Notes under the pieces: generated by a model | What the model saw: only the letters and a program-made list of their open reading frames with translations | Databases searched by the model: none | What the model was told of the DNA's origin: nothing | Program-made: the position numbers and the translations under genes | In this document: one piece after another, positions 21,571 through 30,603 of the stretch | How positions within the stretch are numbered: position 1 is the first letter of the stretch | Layout: every line of letters starts with the position of its first letter | Assembly (NCBI GenBank): GCA_977006965.1 | Contig: OZ345381.1 | Span: 434,001-498,000, forward strand | Direction: 5' to 3' | DNA length: 64,000 nt | From: Phymatolithon calcareum | Taxonomy: Eukaryota > Rhodophyta > Florideophyceae > Hapalidiales

Positions 21571-22806
21571 TTCGTCGGCAGTTGGTGGGGACCGAACCAG
21601 GTCCAGATTCAAGATTGGTCCTCTTGACATGGAGCCAACATCTGACTTCGCAATTATGTAATATTATTATGATAATAAAAGCCCACGAAGGGAAATCTAT
21701 TTGCAAAATTTGCAAAAAGACTTCCTTCTTGCGCTTCTTTACTTCCGCCAGAAGGTATGATACTTGAATGGTCCTACGTATCAGTCACCGGGTCCGGGGG
21801 CCATGCTTCTGGACGTTCGGTCTTAGGTTACGGCACATTGATTGCCAGGCTCACGTACTCGGTTATGGCGCACGTAATTTGCGTAGCAAATGTTTCTCTA
21901 ATAAGTACACCTTCGGGGGTACGGATGCTCTGTCTCGCACGCTTCTCGATCATGTACTGCACAGTGCAATACATCTCATGTGATGTTTCTACTACCCAAG
22001 TCATACTCAACGTCGAAAATTTGGAAAAACAAAGAAAACAGATGAAAATTTTGATTAATACGATGCAGAGCCCCCTCATAATAATCTTGTCTTGCTTCGA
22101 GAGCCGGCCAGGGAGAGTCAATCCTCGATGTGAGCATACTATCCTGGGTTTGCAGGATAAAGTTTCTGAGAACGGACGAAATATCTCTCGAGTTCCAGCC
22201 CACAATTCAGATTGCTCGAGGTCCGGATTGAGAAAACTAGAGGAAAACCCTCAAATTTATAGATACTGTAGCTATTTGAACTATGATGCAAGTGGGATTA
22301 CAGAAGTCCAGATTGGCTATCTTTATATCGAAGATTTCCTTGTAGTGCCCTCCTCTTCGAGACGTGTAGCCACAGAACAATATGGAGATCTGCATCTCGG
22401 GGATACAGTTTTCCTTATTTTCCGTAACTTTTCAGCAGATAGTCTGACCCCGAGGAAGCAGACGATAATTACAGATGGTTTCCAATAATTTCGTAAAATT
22501 ATTGATGCATGCAAAGATGCCCTGTCCAGCCATTACAGTATTCTTTCGCAAAATTTCGAAAGCGAATTTTGCGATTCGATGTTAAGCAAGTGCGGTCCAC
22601 GGTCCATTGGTCCGCTGCAAAGTTACATGCACGATCCACTGAAAAAACCTGATTAGAGGAGCGCCCCGCGGGGCAGACGAAAAAACGACTGATAAATTCC
22701 TTCTTGTTCTCATGCGTGCTGCACGAAAATTGCCATGAAACTATTTTGCTGATGCTGACGCACCTCAAACGCAACTTCTCGCCAGAGCAATCCGCCCTTA
22801 CTCGCA

Positions 22807-23850
22807 ATGGCTCTGTCCGTTCATGCTGAGGTCCGGGGGCTTCCACAGCAGTCGGCGGTTGGCGTGTATGCTCGTCTTTCCACGTCCACAAATGTTGTGT
22901 ACACATGTCGCCAGCACTCACGAAACCCAGCATGGCCGACAAGTCTGATTGTGAGCCCAGATGCCACAGGGAGTGTGCACGTTACCTTTCATTCGGTTCA
23001 CAATCGGTTGGAAGACAGTCTTCTGGGCCTGGTCGCACTGAAGGCTGAGCATCTTAGGGAAAAAGCACCTTTGGTCCATCAGACGAAGCTTGCCAACGGG
23101 GCCATGGTTGCTGTGCGAGTCGAAAAGATACGCCAACCTCGTGTGAACTATTCCTTTACGATTGCCGTTTCGGCCTCTCGACTGCGCCGGCGTGTTCGCG
23201 TCGGCGACAGAAGGGTTCCGCTCGTCATGGTTATCTTCAGGGTGGCTGAGAACACTCCGGAATGGGTGCCTGTTTTCCGTGGCGCTGGTTGTACTCAGGG
23301 AAACGCTGTTTTTTTCGACGATGCGAAATTGGACCTAGTTTCGGCCTGTCTGGGTGATGCTGCTCGGCCGTTGCGGATTGCGTTGTACCGAGTTGACCCT
23401 GAAAAGAAGTTCAAGATGATTGCTTTTTTCGAAACCGCGTTCACGGCTTTGCAAATGCTACAGGAAAACAAGGATAAATCGGAGCGGAAGCATGCTGTGA
23501 CACAACCTTTGCAAGGGCGCTACTATGACGATGCACCTGGAAATATTACTTTTGTTCGTGTCGCGTCGAAAGAGGGTCTTAGAGTGGCGCTTCGATTTGA
23601 CATACTCAATTCTCCGCACTTTATTTCTAGCTTTTCTCGGCCACGACGACAGGCTCAGCAATTGCATGAAGTTTTCGACGAAGAGAATACTGCACGGAGC
23701 AGACGCTTGGACTCAAGCTTTTCTGTAGCTAGCGCCGCATCTCGCGTCGAGCAAACTGCCGCTTTCGACAAGCCCCCTCCCTCCTTCAGATATTCTGTCG
23801 CGAAGAACAGCGCTCTTGGGCCGCTCAAAACATTGATCTTGGGAAGTTGA
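22807..23850 (+). CDS. Possible C2-domain (copine-like) protein
   Basis: A 347-residue intronless ORF starting at ATG 22807. The middle (about residues 115-215) reads like a C2 domain of the copine type: a strand FTIAVSASRLRRR, then VPLVMVIFRVAE, the copine-like phrase EWVPVFRG, and IALYRVDPEKKFKMIAFFET. The first 110 residues may form a second, weaker C2 fold. The acidic calcium ligands are not conserved, so calcium-dependent membrane binding is doubtful. The C-terminal ~90 residues are Ser/Arg-rich and probably disordered. The family call is an inference from fold-like pattern; that this is a gene is supported by its length, start and codon pattern. Confidence 0.6.
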   Translation: MALSVHAEVRGLPQQSAVGVYARLSTSTNVVYTCRQHSRNPAWPTSLIVSPDATGSVHVTFHSVHNRLEDSLLGLVALKAEHLREKAPLVHQTKLANGAMVAVRVEKIRQPRVNYSFTIAVSASRLRRRVRVGDRRVPLVMVIFRVAENTPEWVPVFRGAGCTQGNAVFFDDAKLDLVSACLGDAARPLRIALYRVDPEKKFKMIAFFETAFTALQMLQENKDKSERKHAVTQPLQGRYYDDAPGNITFVRVASKEGLRVALRFDILNSPHFISSFSRPRRQAQQLHEVFDEENTARSRRLDSSFSVASAASRVEQTAAFDKPPPSFRYSVAKNSALGPLKTLILGS

Positions 23851-24081
23851 GGAAGGTTCAGACAGCAGCCATGCCTATCATAAGTACATTGTACAGTAGA
23901 AAATTTGAAATTTTAGATTCAGTCGTATGTTATGATCACAGACTAAACTAGCACAGAGATCATTCCCTAAGGAGCGATCATTCGAACTACTATTTTTGTG
24001 GAAAAAAGATCCGTGGAGTGTGCGTACGGCCGAATAGTTGTCCACTTTTGCGGGCTTCTGCCTGCTCTGAACTGAAGAGCA

Positions 24082-27000
24082 ATGCAGCCAACTCATGCGG
24101 TTACAGAAGTTGTGTGTGAAGGTGTCGGCACCCTCGGCACGGGTGCGGACGAGCCAACTCAAATTCTCGACACTGATGCAGTTCGCTATCGATTCATCCC
24201 TGCCACCGACATTTCCGCTATTCGAATTTCGCCTCATCGAATTCTTGTCACTGGTGGTGTCACTGGCGAAGGTCGAGTCCTCCCCCTTACTGTCCTCCGT
24301 TATCTCGATCTAGGAACCTCTTCAACCGACTCGCATGCATGGTCTGCCCCCGTTCCCTTGCGAGATGACACACAGTCCCAAGCCTCGCAAAAGCGACGTC
24401 GGAAGCGCGTCGAAGTTGCCTATCCGGTATCACGCACAGCACACACTCTTACGTTGGCACCTGATGGTCTTTTGTATCTCATTGGCGGTCTCAAGCTCGG
24501 CGGTCGTGAAGAAGGACATCCATGCAAGTCGATTTTTGCTCTAGACCATGCACGCGAATCGTGGGCTTCCATTGATTCTCCTCAAGCAAGTTCAAAGTCA
24601 AAGGCAGACCGGACTAACTTCATCGGCACTCGTTTTGCACATGCCACTGTTCATTATTGTGCAACCCCATCCGGACGTTCCGCTCGTGCCCGAGCAAGAT
24701 CATCCGGCCCAGGGTCGCTTCTTGTACATGGCGGTTATGTCTCAAAGGGTGATCGTCTTCCCGTGAGCACCGTCCATGCTTTTGACATTCGCACCGAGCG
24801 CTGGTCATTCGTTGAAGCGCAAAAGGGAGTTGCTCCGGCGAGAGCATATCATGCATCCGTTATGTACAACGACCATCACTTTGTGATTCATGGTGGAAAC
24901 TGTGGAGACCACAAGGACCAAGCGAACATTTCAGCTGAAGTACACATTTTCGACGTCAAAAATTTGACCTGGATACAGCCTCAGCTGCATCGAGATTCCG
25001 ACCCCGGACCTTCGGCACGCAAATTACATTGTGCTGTGAATGGCATTGGGGCGCATTCTGGGACAGCTGTATTTTACGGAGGGGAGCTGCCTTCTGGAGA
25101 TTTTGCTTCTTCTCTGCATACTCTTCGGCTCGTTGAGGACGGCGGAAATATAGCGGCGCTTTGGCATGAGCATCAAGTTTCACCTCGGAACCCTATTGCG
25201 CTCGCCTCTGGAGCGTTGGTGGCAAGTCCGGAGCTCGCCCAATATTTTGTGATAGGGGGCCGAGGCCCAAACGGGCTTCGTAACTACCCCTTTGCTATAT
25301 CAGCGAATGAGGAAGAAACCGGGCAAAGAGAGGAGTCGTCACCAATGGACACGGCTGGTAGCATCCCCTTGAGAATCCGACGGCATAAGCCGTCCAAATC
25401 TATAAGCGACATTGACAATTCATCAAAGGACCCTACCGCGGGAACCGGCGACGTGGAAGAAGATCATAGCCAAAAAGGCGCAAAGGACATGTCCAGCGTA
25501 GGACGGTCTCGTTTGAATCGATCGTCAGCTGCAAAAAACAACCGGGGAGCAGCTTCGGCCAAGGCGAAAAGCTTACCTATCAGGATTCCGTCGCCGGAAG
25601 TAGTGTCATCGAGGGGAACTGCAGCCGTCGCATCCCCTGTGAACGCTGAAAGTGACCGCGCAAAGTTGCGAAATGATACATCGATGCTCCAAAAGTCGCA
25701 CAAAAAAATCAAGTCGGGATTGAAACGTCCGAGAAAGTCTCCCACGCCCAAGACTGCAACGCCGATACGAAACGCGGATCCTGTACCAGCAGTCTCACGC
25801 ATTGTATGGACTGAGCCCCTAAACAAGGCAGATGCAGTTGCCCCGCCAGGGGATTCTATAGGAGATGGTACTGCTATGTTTCGTGGGCAACCTGCACTCC
25901 GCTTGTCCCGAGCTGCAAGGGTAAGCAGCTCGGCGCAAGAACCAAGTTTCAATGATACATGCACACCGTCCCCAAACGATGAAATGGCCTTTGCAGCACC
26001 TGGTGCAAGCAAGAAGCGACTTGTGGAGTGCCAGGATGAGAATGGGGCATCTCAAGAGAATCAAGACGGCGACCCAATGGATATCACGAGGGGTGTTGAA
26101 GTGGATCCGAACAATACCGTCGATGATTCTATGCCAGATAGTATCGAGCAAGATTTTATAACCTCTGAAGTACTTGCGCAACGTGGCCGTGCTATTAACC
26201 GGGCGAGAATTCAGGCGCGAAATCGTGGACGACCTCGCGGCACGCGGGGACGAGGTGCAGGACGCCTTCGTGCTGAAATCCCGGTGAACATGGTTCTTGA
26301 AGAGAAGTTTGTAGAGCTGCAAAGCGAGAACATTGAGTTGAAGACCAAGGTTCAAAGACTAGTAGATGAAAATGACGCATTGAAGAAGGACAATCGCAGT
26401 CTCAATGATCAATGCAATGACAACCTAATGGCACTTCGCGAGTTAGGCAACATTCGCGCATTAGGTGAGATGGAGAATGCTTCTGGGCCGAATAGACCAG
26501 CGGGGCGTAGAACTGCGACAGAAATAATTGAGGACAACGCTCTGTCTGCTCTAAACCGTGAACGCGACGCCAAGGTTGCTTCTCTTCGCTCTCAGCTCCA
26601 AGACAAGGAGGAAAAGTATCGAGAGGCTCTGAAAAACAGCGAAGAGATCGGTCAGGAGTTGAAAAATGTCGAGCGAAGGTGTGAAGAGTTCAACAAAAAG
26701 TACCTGGATGAAAAAGGCGTCGTCGCTACGGTCAAAGATTTATATGAGTTTTCACGTTCAAAATTGGACGAATTCCGAGATCTGGCGCAACAGTCAGGAT
26801 CATTGGCTCTGAAATTCCGTCAAGAAAAAGCAACGTTGGAAGCGGTAATAGTCGAGAAGGACCGCAAAATTTCAGATCTAAACCTGGCGAAATCAGATTC
26901 TGATCGACGTGTACAAAACGGCCTTGCAGAATTATCGGCAGCTAAGCGAGAGAACGCGATACTCCAGTCGAGACTGTCAGAGGCTCAACAAAAAACTACT

Positions 27001-27768
27001 CGTCATGCGCAGACGGAAGATCAGTCCCTGACGAAAAACAAATTCCTCGAGGAAAAGCTGTTCGAAGTACAGCAAGCATCAGATGAGCAAAAGGCCATGG
27101 CAGACCGTCTGAAGGAGAAGAATGTGGATCTCGTGGCTCAACTGAAGACCTCGCAGTCTGAGCATCTTGACAAAATTGCGGAATGCGAGCGTATTGTCAT
27201 AGAGGCAACGCGGGCCAAAGAGCTGGCCACTGAAAAACAGCGAGAACTTTCAAAAAGTCTGACGGAACAGGCACAGCTTCGGAAAGAGTGCGATCGATTG
27301 AAGGCTGAACTGGCAACTGTGCGACAGGGTGGCGAAATCTTCAAGAGGAATATCGCTGCAGAGTTTCCCAAGTTACTCAAGGCAGTGCATAGTTTAAGTT
27401 CTGTAGTTGATGGAACTCACCTGGCTGTTGATGTTTTTAACCTAGCTACAGGCGCGCAGACAAGACCCGGTGAAGTTGCCGTTGAGGATGTTGACAATGA
27501 TGTTGTCATTACAGATGCACCCGTCGAAAATGCAGCTAGACGGACCTCCGGTCCGTTTGGTGTCGGTGACGGTAGCAGAGATGCGACTATGGCCAACGGT
27601 ACATTTGAACTTCAGCATTCTACGTCCATGGGAGCGCAGAATGCTAAGCAGCCTAGCGATGAAATGGAGCACAAACGGAAGAGAGTCAGTGGAAAGGACG
27701 TACTCGTGTCAAGCTCAGAGGGAACAGAAGGTAGTCCTTTATTAGATGAAGAAGACCCCGAACCGTGA
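24082..27768 (+). CDS. Kelch-repeat protein with long coiled coil
   Basis: A 1,228-residue intronless gene. Residues ~40-410 form kelch repeats that should fold as a beta-propeller: recurrent GG doublets follow hydrophobic strands (ILVTGG, LYLIGG, LLVHGG, FVIHGG, AVFYGG), with W and RxxH signatures between them. Residues ~420-700 are charged, Ser/Pro-rich and probably disordered. An AT-hook-like basic patch GRPRGTRGRGAGR lies near residue 715. A coiled coil rich in Glu, Lys and Leu runs from about residue 735 to 1090, followed by an acidic tail. Kelch plus coiled coil is the plan of Tea1-like polarity factors and of some nuclear scaffolds; the AT-hook patch favours the nucleus. The exact role is unknown. 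It converges on the next gene, with 63 bases between the stops. Confidence 0.88.
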   Translation: MQPTHAVTEVVCEGVGTLGTGADEPTQILDTDAVRYRFIPATDISAIRISPHRILVTGGVTGEGRVLPLTVLRYLDLGTSSTDSHAWSAPVPLRDDTQSQASQKRRRKRVEVAYPVSRTAHTLTLAPDGLLYLIGGLKLGGREEGHPCKSIFALDHARESWASIDSPQASSKSKADRTNFIGTRFAHATVHYCATPSGRSARARARSSGPGSLLVHGGYVSKGDRLPVSTVHAFDIRTERWSFVEAQKGVAPARAYHASVMYNDHHFVIHGGNCGDHKDQANISAEVHIFDVKNLTWIQPQLHRDSDPGPSARKLHCAVNGIGAHSGTAVFYGGELPSGDFASSLHTLRLVEDGGNIAALWHEHQVSPRNPIALASGALVASPELAQYFVIGGRGPNGLRNYPFAISANEEETGQREESSPMDTAGSIPLRIRRHKPSKSISDIDNSSKDPTAGTGDVEEDHSQKGAKDMSSVGRSRLNRSSAAKNNRGAASAKAKSLPIRIPSPEVVSSRGTAAVASPVNAESDRAKLRNDTSMLQKSHKKIKSGLKRPRKSPTPKTATPIRNADPVPAVSRIVWTEPLNKADAVAPPGDSIGDGTAMFRGQPALRLSRAARVSSSAQEPSFNDTCTPSPNDEMAFAAPGASKKRLVECQDENGASQENQDGDPMDITRGVEVDPNNTVDDSMPDSIEQDFITSEVLAQRGRAINRARIQARNRGRPRGTRGRGAGRLRAEIPVNMVLEEKFVELQSENIELKTKVQRLVDENDALKKDNRSLNDQCNDNLMALRELGNIRALGEMENASGPNRPAGRRTATEIIEDNALSALNRERDAKVASLRSQLQDKEEKYREALKNSEEIGQELKNVERRCEEFNKKYLDEKGVVATVKDLYEFSRSKLDEFRDLAQQSGSLALKFRQEKATLEAVIVEKDRKISDLNLAKSDSDRRVQNGLAELSAAKRENAILQSRLSEAQQKTTRHAQTEDQSLTKNKFLEEKLFEVQQASDEQKAMADRLKEKNVDLVAQLKTSQSEHLDKIAECERIVIEATRAKELATEKQRELSKSLTEQAQLRKECDRLKAELATVRQGGEIFKRNIAAEFPKLLKAVHSLSSVVDGTHLAVDVFNLATGAQTRPGEVAVEDVDNDVVITDAPVENAARRTSGPFGVGDGSRDATMANGTFELQHSTSMGAQNAKQPSDEMEHKRKRVSGKDVLVSSSEGTEGSPLLDEEDPEP

Positions 27769-27831
27769 CAAAGCGGAAATTGTCAACCAAAATTCTTGTG
27801 AAGCATCGATGATATTTCTTACCTATATACG

Positions 27832-28893
27832 TCAAAGATATGCCGGCGGAGTTCTCCCCGCATTCTCATCATTTCGCAAGGCCCAAAATCGCTTCCCTTC
27901 AATTGAAGTCTCTCTCGGCGCCAGAGTAAATCTCCAGGACCCGAGAGATGCAGCCTGTGCAACCTCAGACTCGCAAGAAGCCCCTCCACGAAGTCCAAAT
28001 CTTTCAGTAAACTCGGAAAGATTTGGAGGATCACTCACGCCAATGTTAGGTACAGGCTCACGACTTCCACCAGGTCTAACTAATGGAAGATAACTTGGCA
28101 GTAGCAAGTCAACAACATCCACCATGAAAGCGAACGCAGACGCCCTGTCCATGCGTTCACCGGGGAGTTCATCCTCGACATGAAAACAAGTCTCCAAGAA
28201 TTGACGCCTCCCATGCAGCCCGCTATTTTCAGCAGCACTTGCTCGGTGCTCCTCGCAAGGGGCGCGGCATTTAGACAAAAATAATCGTACGTCGCGCTCA
28301 AACACGTTTGGTGGCGCTCGTGGCCCGAGTATAAGGTCTGCAGCGCCGGAGAACCACCAGGACGTGTCACCACCGCCCAATTGAAAATAGTGCGCGTCGG
28401 CACGGAGGGCGGGGGCAGTCGGGTCGCGTGGTTGCAGACGCAGTGATAACCCTACAGCATCTGTTTTATGGCGGACACGCGCGTCGTGTGCTAAATGGGC
28501 GAGCATTCGATTGCGGCCTGTGGAAGGTGGCGCTGCTCGCCACACGCTCACCACCGCGCTTGCAAAAGCACGACCGCCTCGCATGGCACGGGCGCGCGTA
28601 GCGTGTGAGTCGCGTGGTAGCCTAGAAGTACGTGGGGGTGTGGTGCGAGAAGAGTGCGGTGCAACAGCTGGGGTAGCCTCAAATGTGCCAAGACCGTCCG
28701 CTGCAGCGGTCTCTGCACAGAGAGAATGCTGCGCACGCCAGCAGAGAGCCTCAAAGCCAGAAAACGTGTCCTGTACGTGCCATTGCTCTGGACCGTGGTC
28801 GTCGTCTGGTGGAGAGGCGCGCGCGACTACAGTTTTCTTGTGGTAGGCACGACGCGGAGAGCGTGAAAGCACGGGGGCCGGAACGAATGCCAT
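27832..28893 (-). CDS. Divergent coproporphyrinogen III oxidase (HemF-like), perhaps not catalytic
   Basis: This 353-residue protein aligns by eye with aerobic coproporphyrinogen III oxidase, which makes protoporphyrinogen IX for haem and chlorophyll. Family landmarks are present but altered: LQPRDPTAPALRADAHYF (usual HPRNPHAPTVHANYRYFE), WWFSGAADL (usual WWFGGGADL), and AFAFMVDVVDLLLPSYLPLV. The Gly-rich loop before the substrate region and the HRGERRG loop are not recognisable. ATG 28893 opens a plausible transit peptide (MAFVPAPVLSRSPRRAY); the ORF extends to 29022, but a TATA box lies there, so the upstream part is probably promoter. It may be a pseudo-enzyme or a fast-evolving paralogue. 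Its 5' part recurs at 43668-43998 and its leader at 52734-52985. Confidence 0.7.
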   Translation of the reverse strand: MAFVPAPVLSRSPRRAYHKKTVVARASPPDDDHGPEQWHVQDTFSGFEALCWRAQHSLCAETAAADGLGTFEATPAVAPHSSRTTPPRTSRLPRDSHATRARAMRGGRAFASAVVSVWRAAPPSTGRNRMLAHLAHDARVRHKTDAVGLSLRLQPRDPTAPALRADAHYFQLGGGDTSWWFSGAADLILGPRAPPNVFERDVRLFLSKCRAPCEEHRASAAENSGLHGRRQFLETCFHVEDELPGERMDRASAFAFMVDVVDLLLPSYLPLVRPGGSREPVPNIGVSDPPNLSEFTERFGLRGGASCESEVAQAASLGSWRFTLAPRETSIEGKRFWALRNDENAGRTPPAYL

Positions 28894-29020
28894 TCTGTGT
28901 TGTGGGGGCGGCAGAGAGAAGGCCTCCTCAACCGCGTCTACTATACCTAACGGTGGAACCGGTATGGCGGTTGAGGCGAATGAGGTACACGAGGTGTTTG
29001 CAGGAGGCCAATTGCGTTGC

Positions 29021-29030
29021 ATTTATATAA
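29021..29030 (-). promoter_or_regulatory. TATA box of the coproporphyrinogen-oxidase-like gene
   Basis: The minus strand reads TTATATAAAT here, about 130 bases upstream of ATG 28893. The two partial copies of this leader (near 44130 and 52880) read TAGATAAA instead. Confidence 0.5.
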
Positions 29031-30603
29031 TTTTCCCTCAAATCTTATCGATATGTGGGCTAGAATGATGCTGCTCGACAAAAGCATGGGAATGATGCAC
29101 CTCGATAAACGAATGATGCATCACGACAAATTGCCGCGATCTTCATCCATTCTCTCAAGATATACACTCTCAAACGAACGAGGAACGCAGAAATTACAGT
29201 ATATGCTCTATATTTGGGCATCGCAGTTTAGATGCGCCGCTGGCGAAGGGTTTTTTTCTGTAAAGAGCTAAAATACAGAAAATTGTACTCTTTGTTCAGA
29301 CAGGCGGCCTACTTTTCCGAGAACACAGAGCTATGTCTGGTACCCTTCGCCAGGAAAACAGTTTGTCGTTAATATCTAAAGAATATCGAACGATTGCACT
29401 GCGGCGCGCGATAGTACGGGCGACGACATTGATGAGAGTGCTGGCGGTGTATCATAGAGCTGGGGGACGAGTATGAAGCAGACGGTTCAATCTGGACGTT
29501 GGGGGCATTGAGTCGAACAAGACGTTGAGAGGTTCAAGACCTGATAACTGTGATAATTGTTTCTTCCAGCATGCATTATCCGATGCAGCGCCCGATAGCA
29601 ATTAGAGATAAGGTTGGAACAGCGATTTCGTTGGGGGGTTCATTATGCATGTCTCCTCTTCCTAAGTTGTTCTCATCCACCTCTTTATGCTAGTTTTCCA
29701 ATGCTATTTGTCAATCAACTCTAGTATCAGTGTGCAGCTGGCGTAATCATTTCATTGCCACTTCAACGTGAACAATGTTTCGGTTTAGCCCTGGTACTTC
29801 CTATTAGGTGCCCGTTTGCGGCTCGATCGTCGTATTCTTACAAAAACAGTTATGAAAACAACAGCCTACGGAAAAGAGCCGCTCCTCTTTTGCGTCCACG
29901 CCACTCTCATTCCGTTGGACTCATTCTTCAAACTTTATCAGTTTCCAGCACTCTTTTTTCGCCCAACTTAACAGCTGCACCGCCCCATCAACGCATCCGA
30001 TCATGCCGTTACGCGCTTCGTTGCGCACGTCTCGCCTTGCCTACAAAATGCGCTTTTCGCTCCTGCGCCGCCACATCGTCGATGGCATCAGCTTTCGACC
30101 GGCGCGGCCACTCTCCGTCGCCGACCAGAAATAGTATGCTGGGCATCTTTCGTCGGAGTGAGAAGCTCAGTCGAGGCGCCGCGCCTGCTCCTGTGTAGCA
30201 GCTTGCGGCTGTGCAAGCGCCCCCACCTGCACCACTTCGCGACCGTAACACAGCTCTCCCTACTCAGCGCTCCCGCACCATCACTGCACGTCCTGTCACC
30301 GCGAAGGAGAATGCCGAAGCAGTCCCACAAGCGGTCCACATCAGTTGAATCAGCTGACGTGGACCGTCTGTAGTTGATGCTCCTGGCCTACTCTCCTTCG
30401 CACCGGTAAAAGCGCAGATCCAATATCGGTGAGAAGACCTATATAGTTCAATGAAAAGGCAGAATTTTAAGAGATTTAAGATAACCTATACGAGAGAGAA
30501 GGTTTGGAGACATAGTGAGGACAGAGAGGCGCCATGGAAACAGCCATCGCAATGAAACTTCAACACTGTTCATGTTGTGCTCATGATCATGTTTTCACAG
30601 CGA
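29031..30603. other. Duplicated spacer between oxidase-like and kinase genes (copy 1)
   Basis: No gene is supported. The spacer is closely similar to 44120-45290. It starts with a loose series of ATGATGCACCTCGATAAA-like units (29064-29130), also present near 44170-44240 and 52918-52982. A stretch from about 30321 to 30665, spanning into the end of the kinase gene, has no counterpart in copy 2. It holds a hairpin at 30332-30366 (CGGTCCAC / GTGGACCG). Confidence 0.6.
29240..29353. repeat. 12-bp inverted repeat bounding ~114 bp (copy 1)
   Basis: CTGGCGAAGGGT at the left and ACCCTTCGCCAG at the right are exact inverted copies. The same pair bounds 44359-44446 in the duplicated block, where the interior is shorter. 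Confidence 0.7.

Larger units (their letters stand above)
20203..22806. other. Gene-poor spacer with two hairpins
   Basis: No supported gene. A plus-strand segment ending at 21193 (frame of 20978, GTG start only) has one long hydrophobic run and could be a terminal exon, with a possible acceptor AG at 21013-21014, but I cannot support it. A 243-codon plus ORF at 21757-22488 lacks any motif. The two hairpins are listed separately. Confidence 0.35.

Noticed and set aside
21757-22488. 243-codon plus ORF
   Set aside because: Low-complexity mixture without motifs; an ALSR phrase in an overlapping frame is too short to call a Gypsy remnant.
28894-29022. 43-residue N-terminal extension of the oxidase-like ORF
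   Set aside because: It covers the TATA box and leader; ATG 28893 starts a plausible transit peptide.
29240-29353. 12-bp inverted pair as a transposon
   Set aside because: No target duplication; it is shared by the two segmental copies because they were duplicated together.
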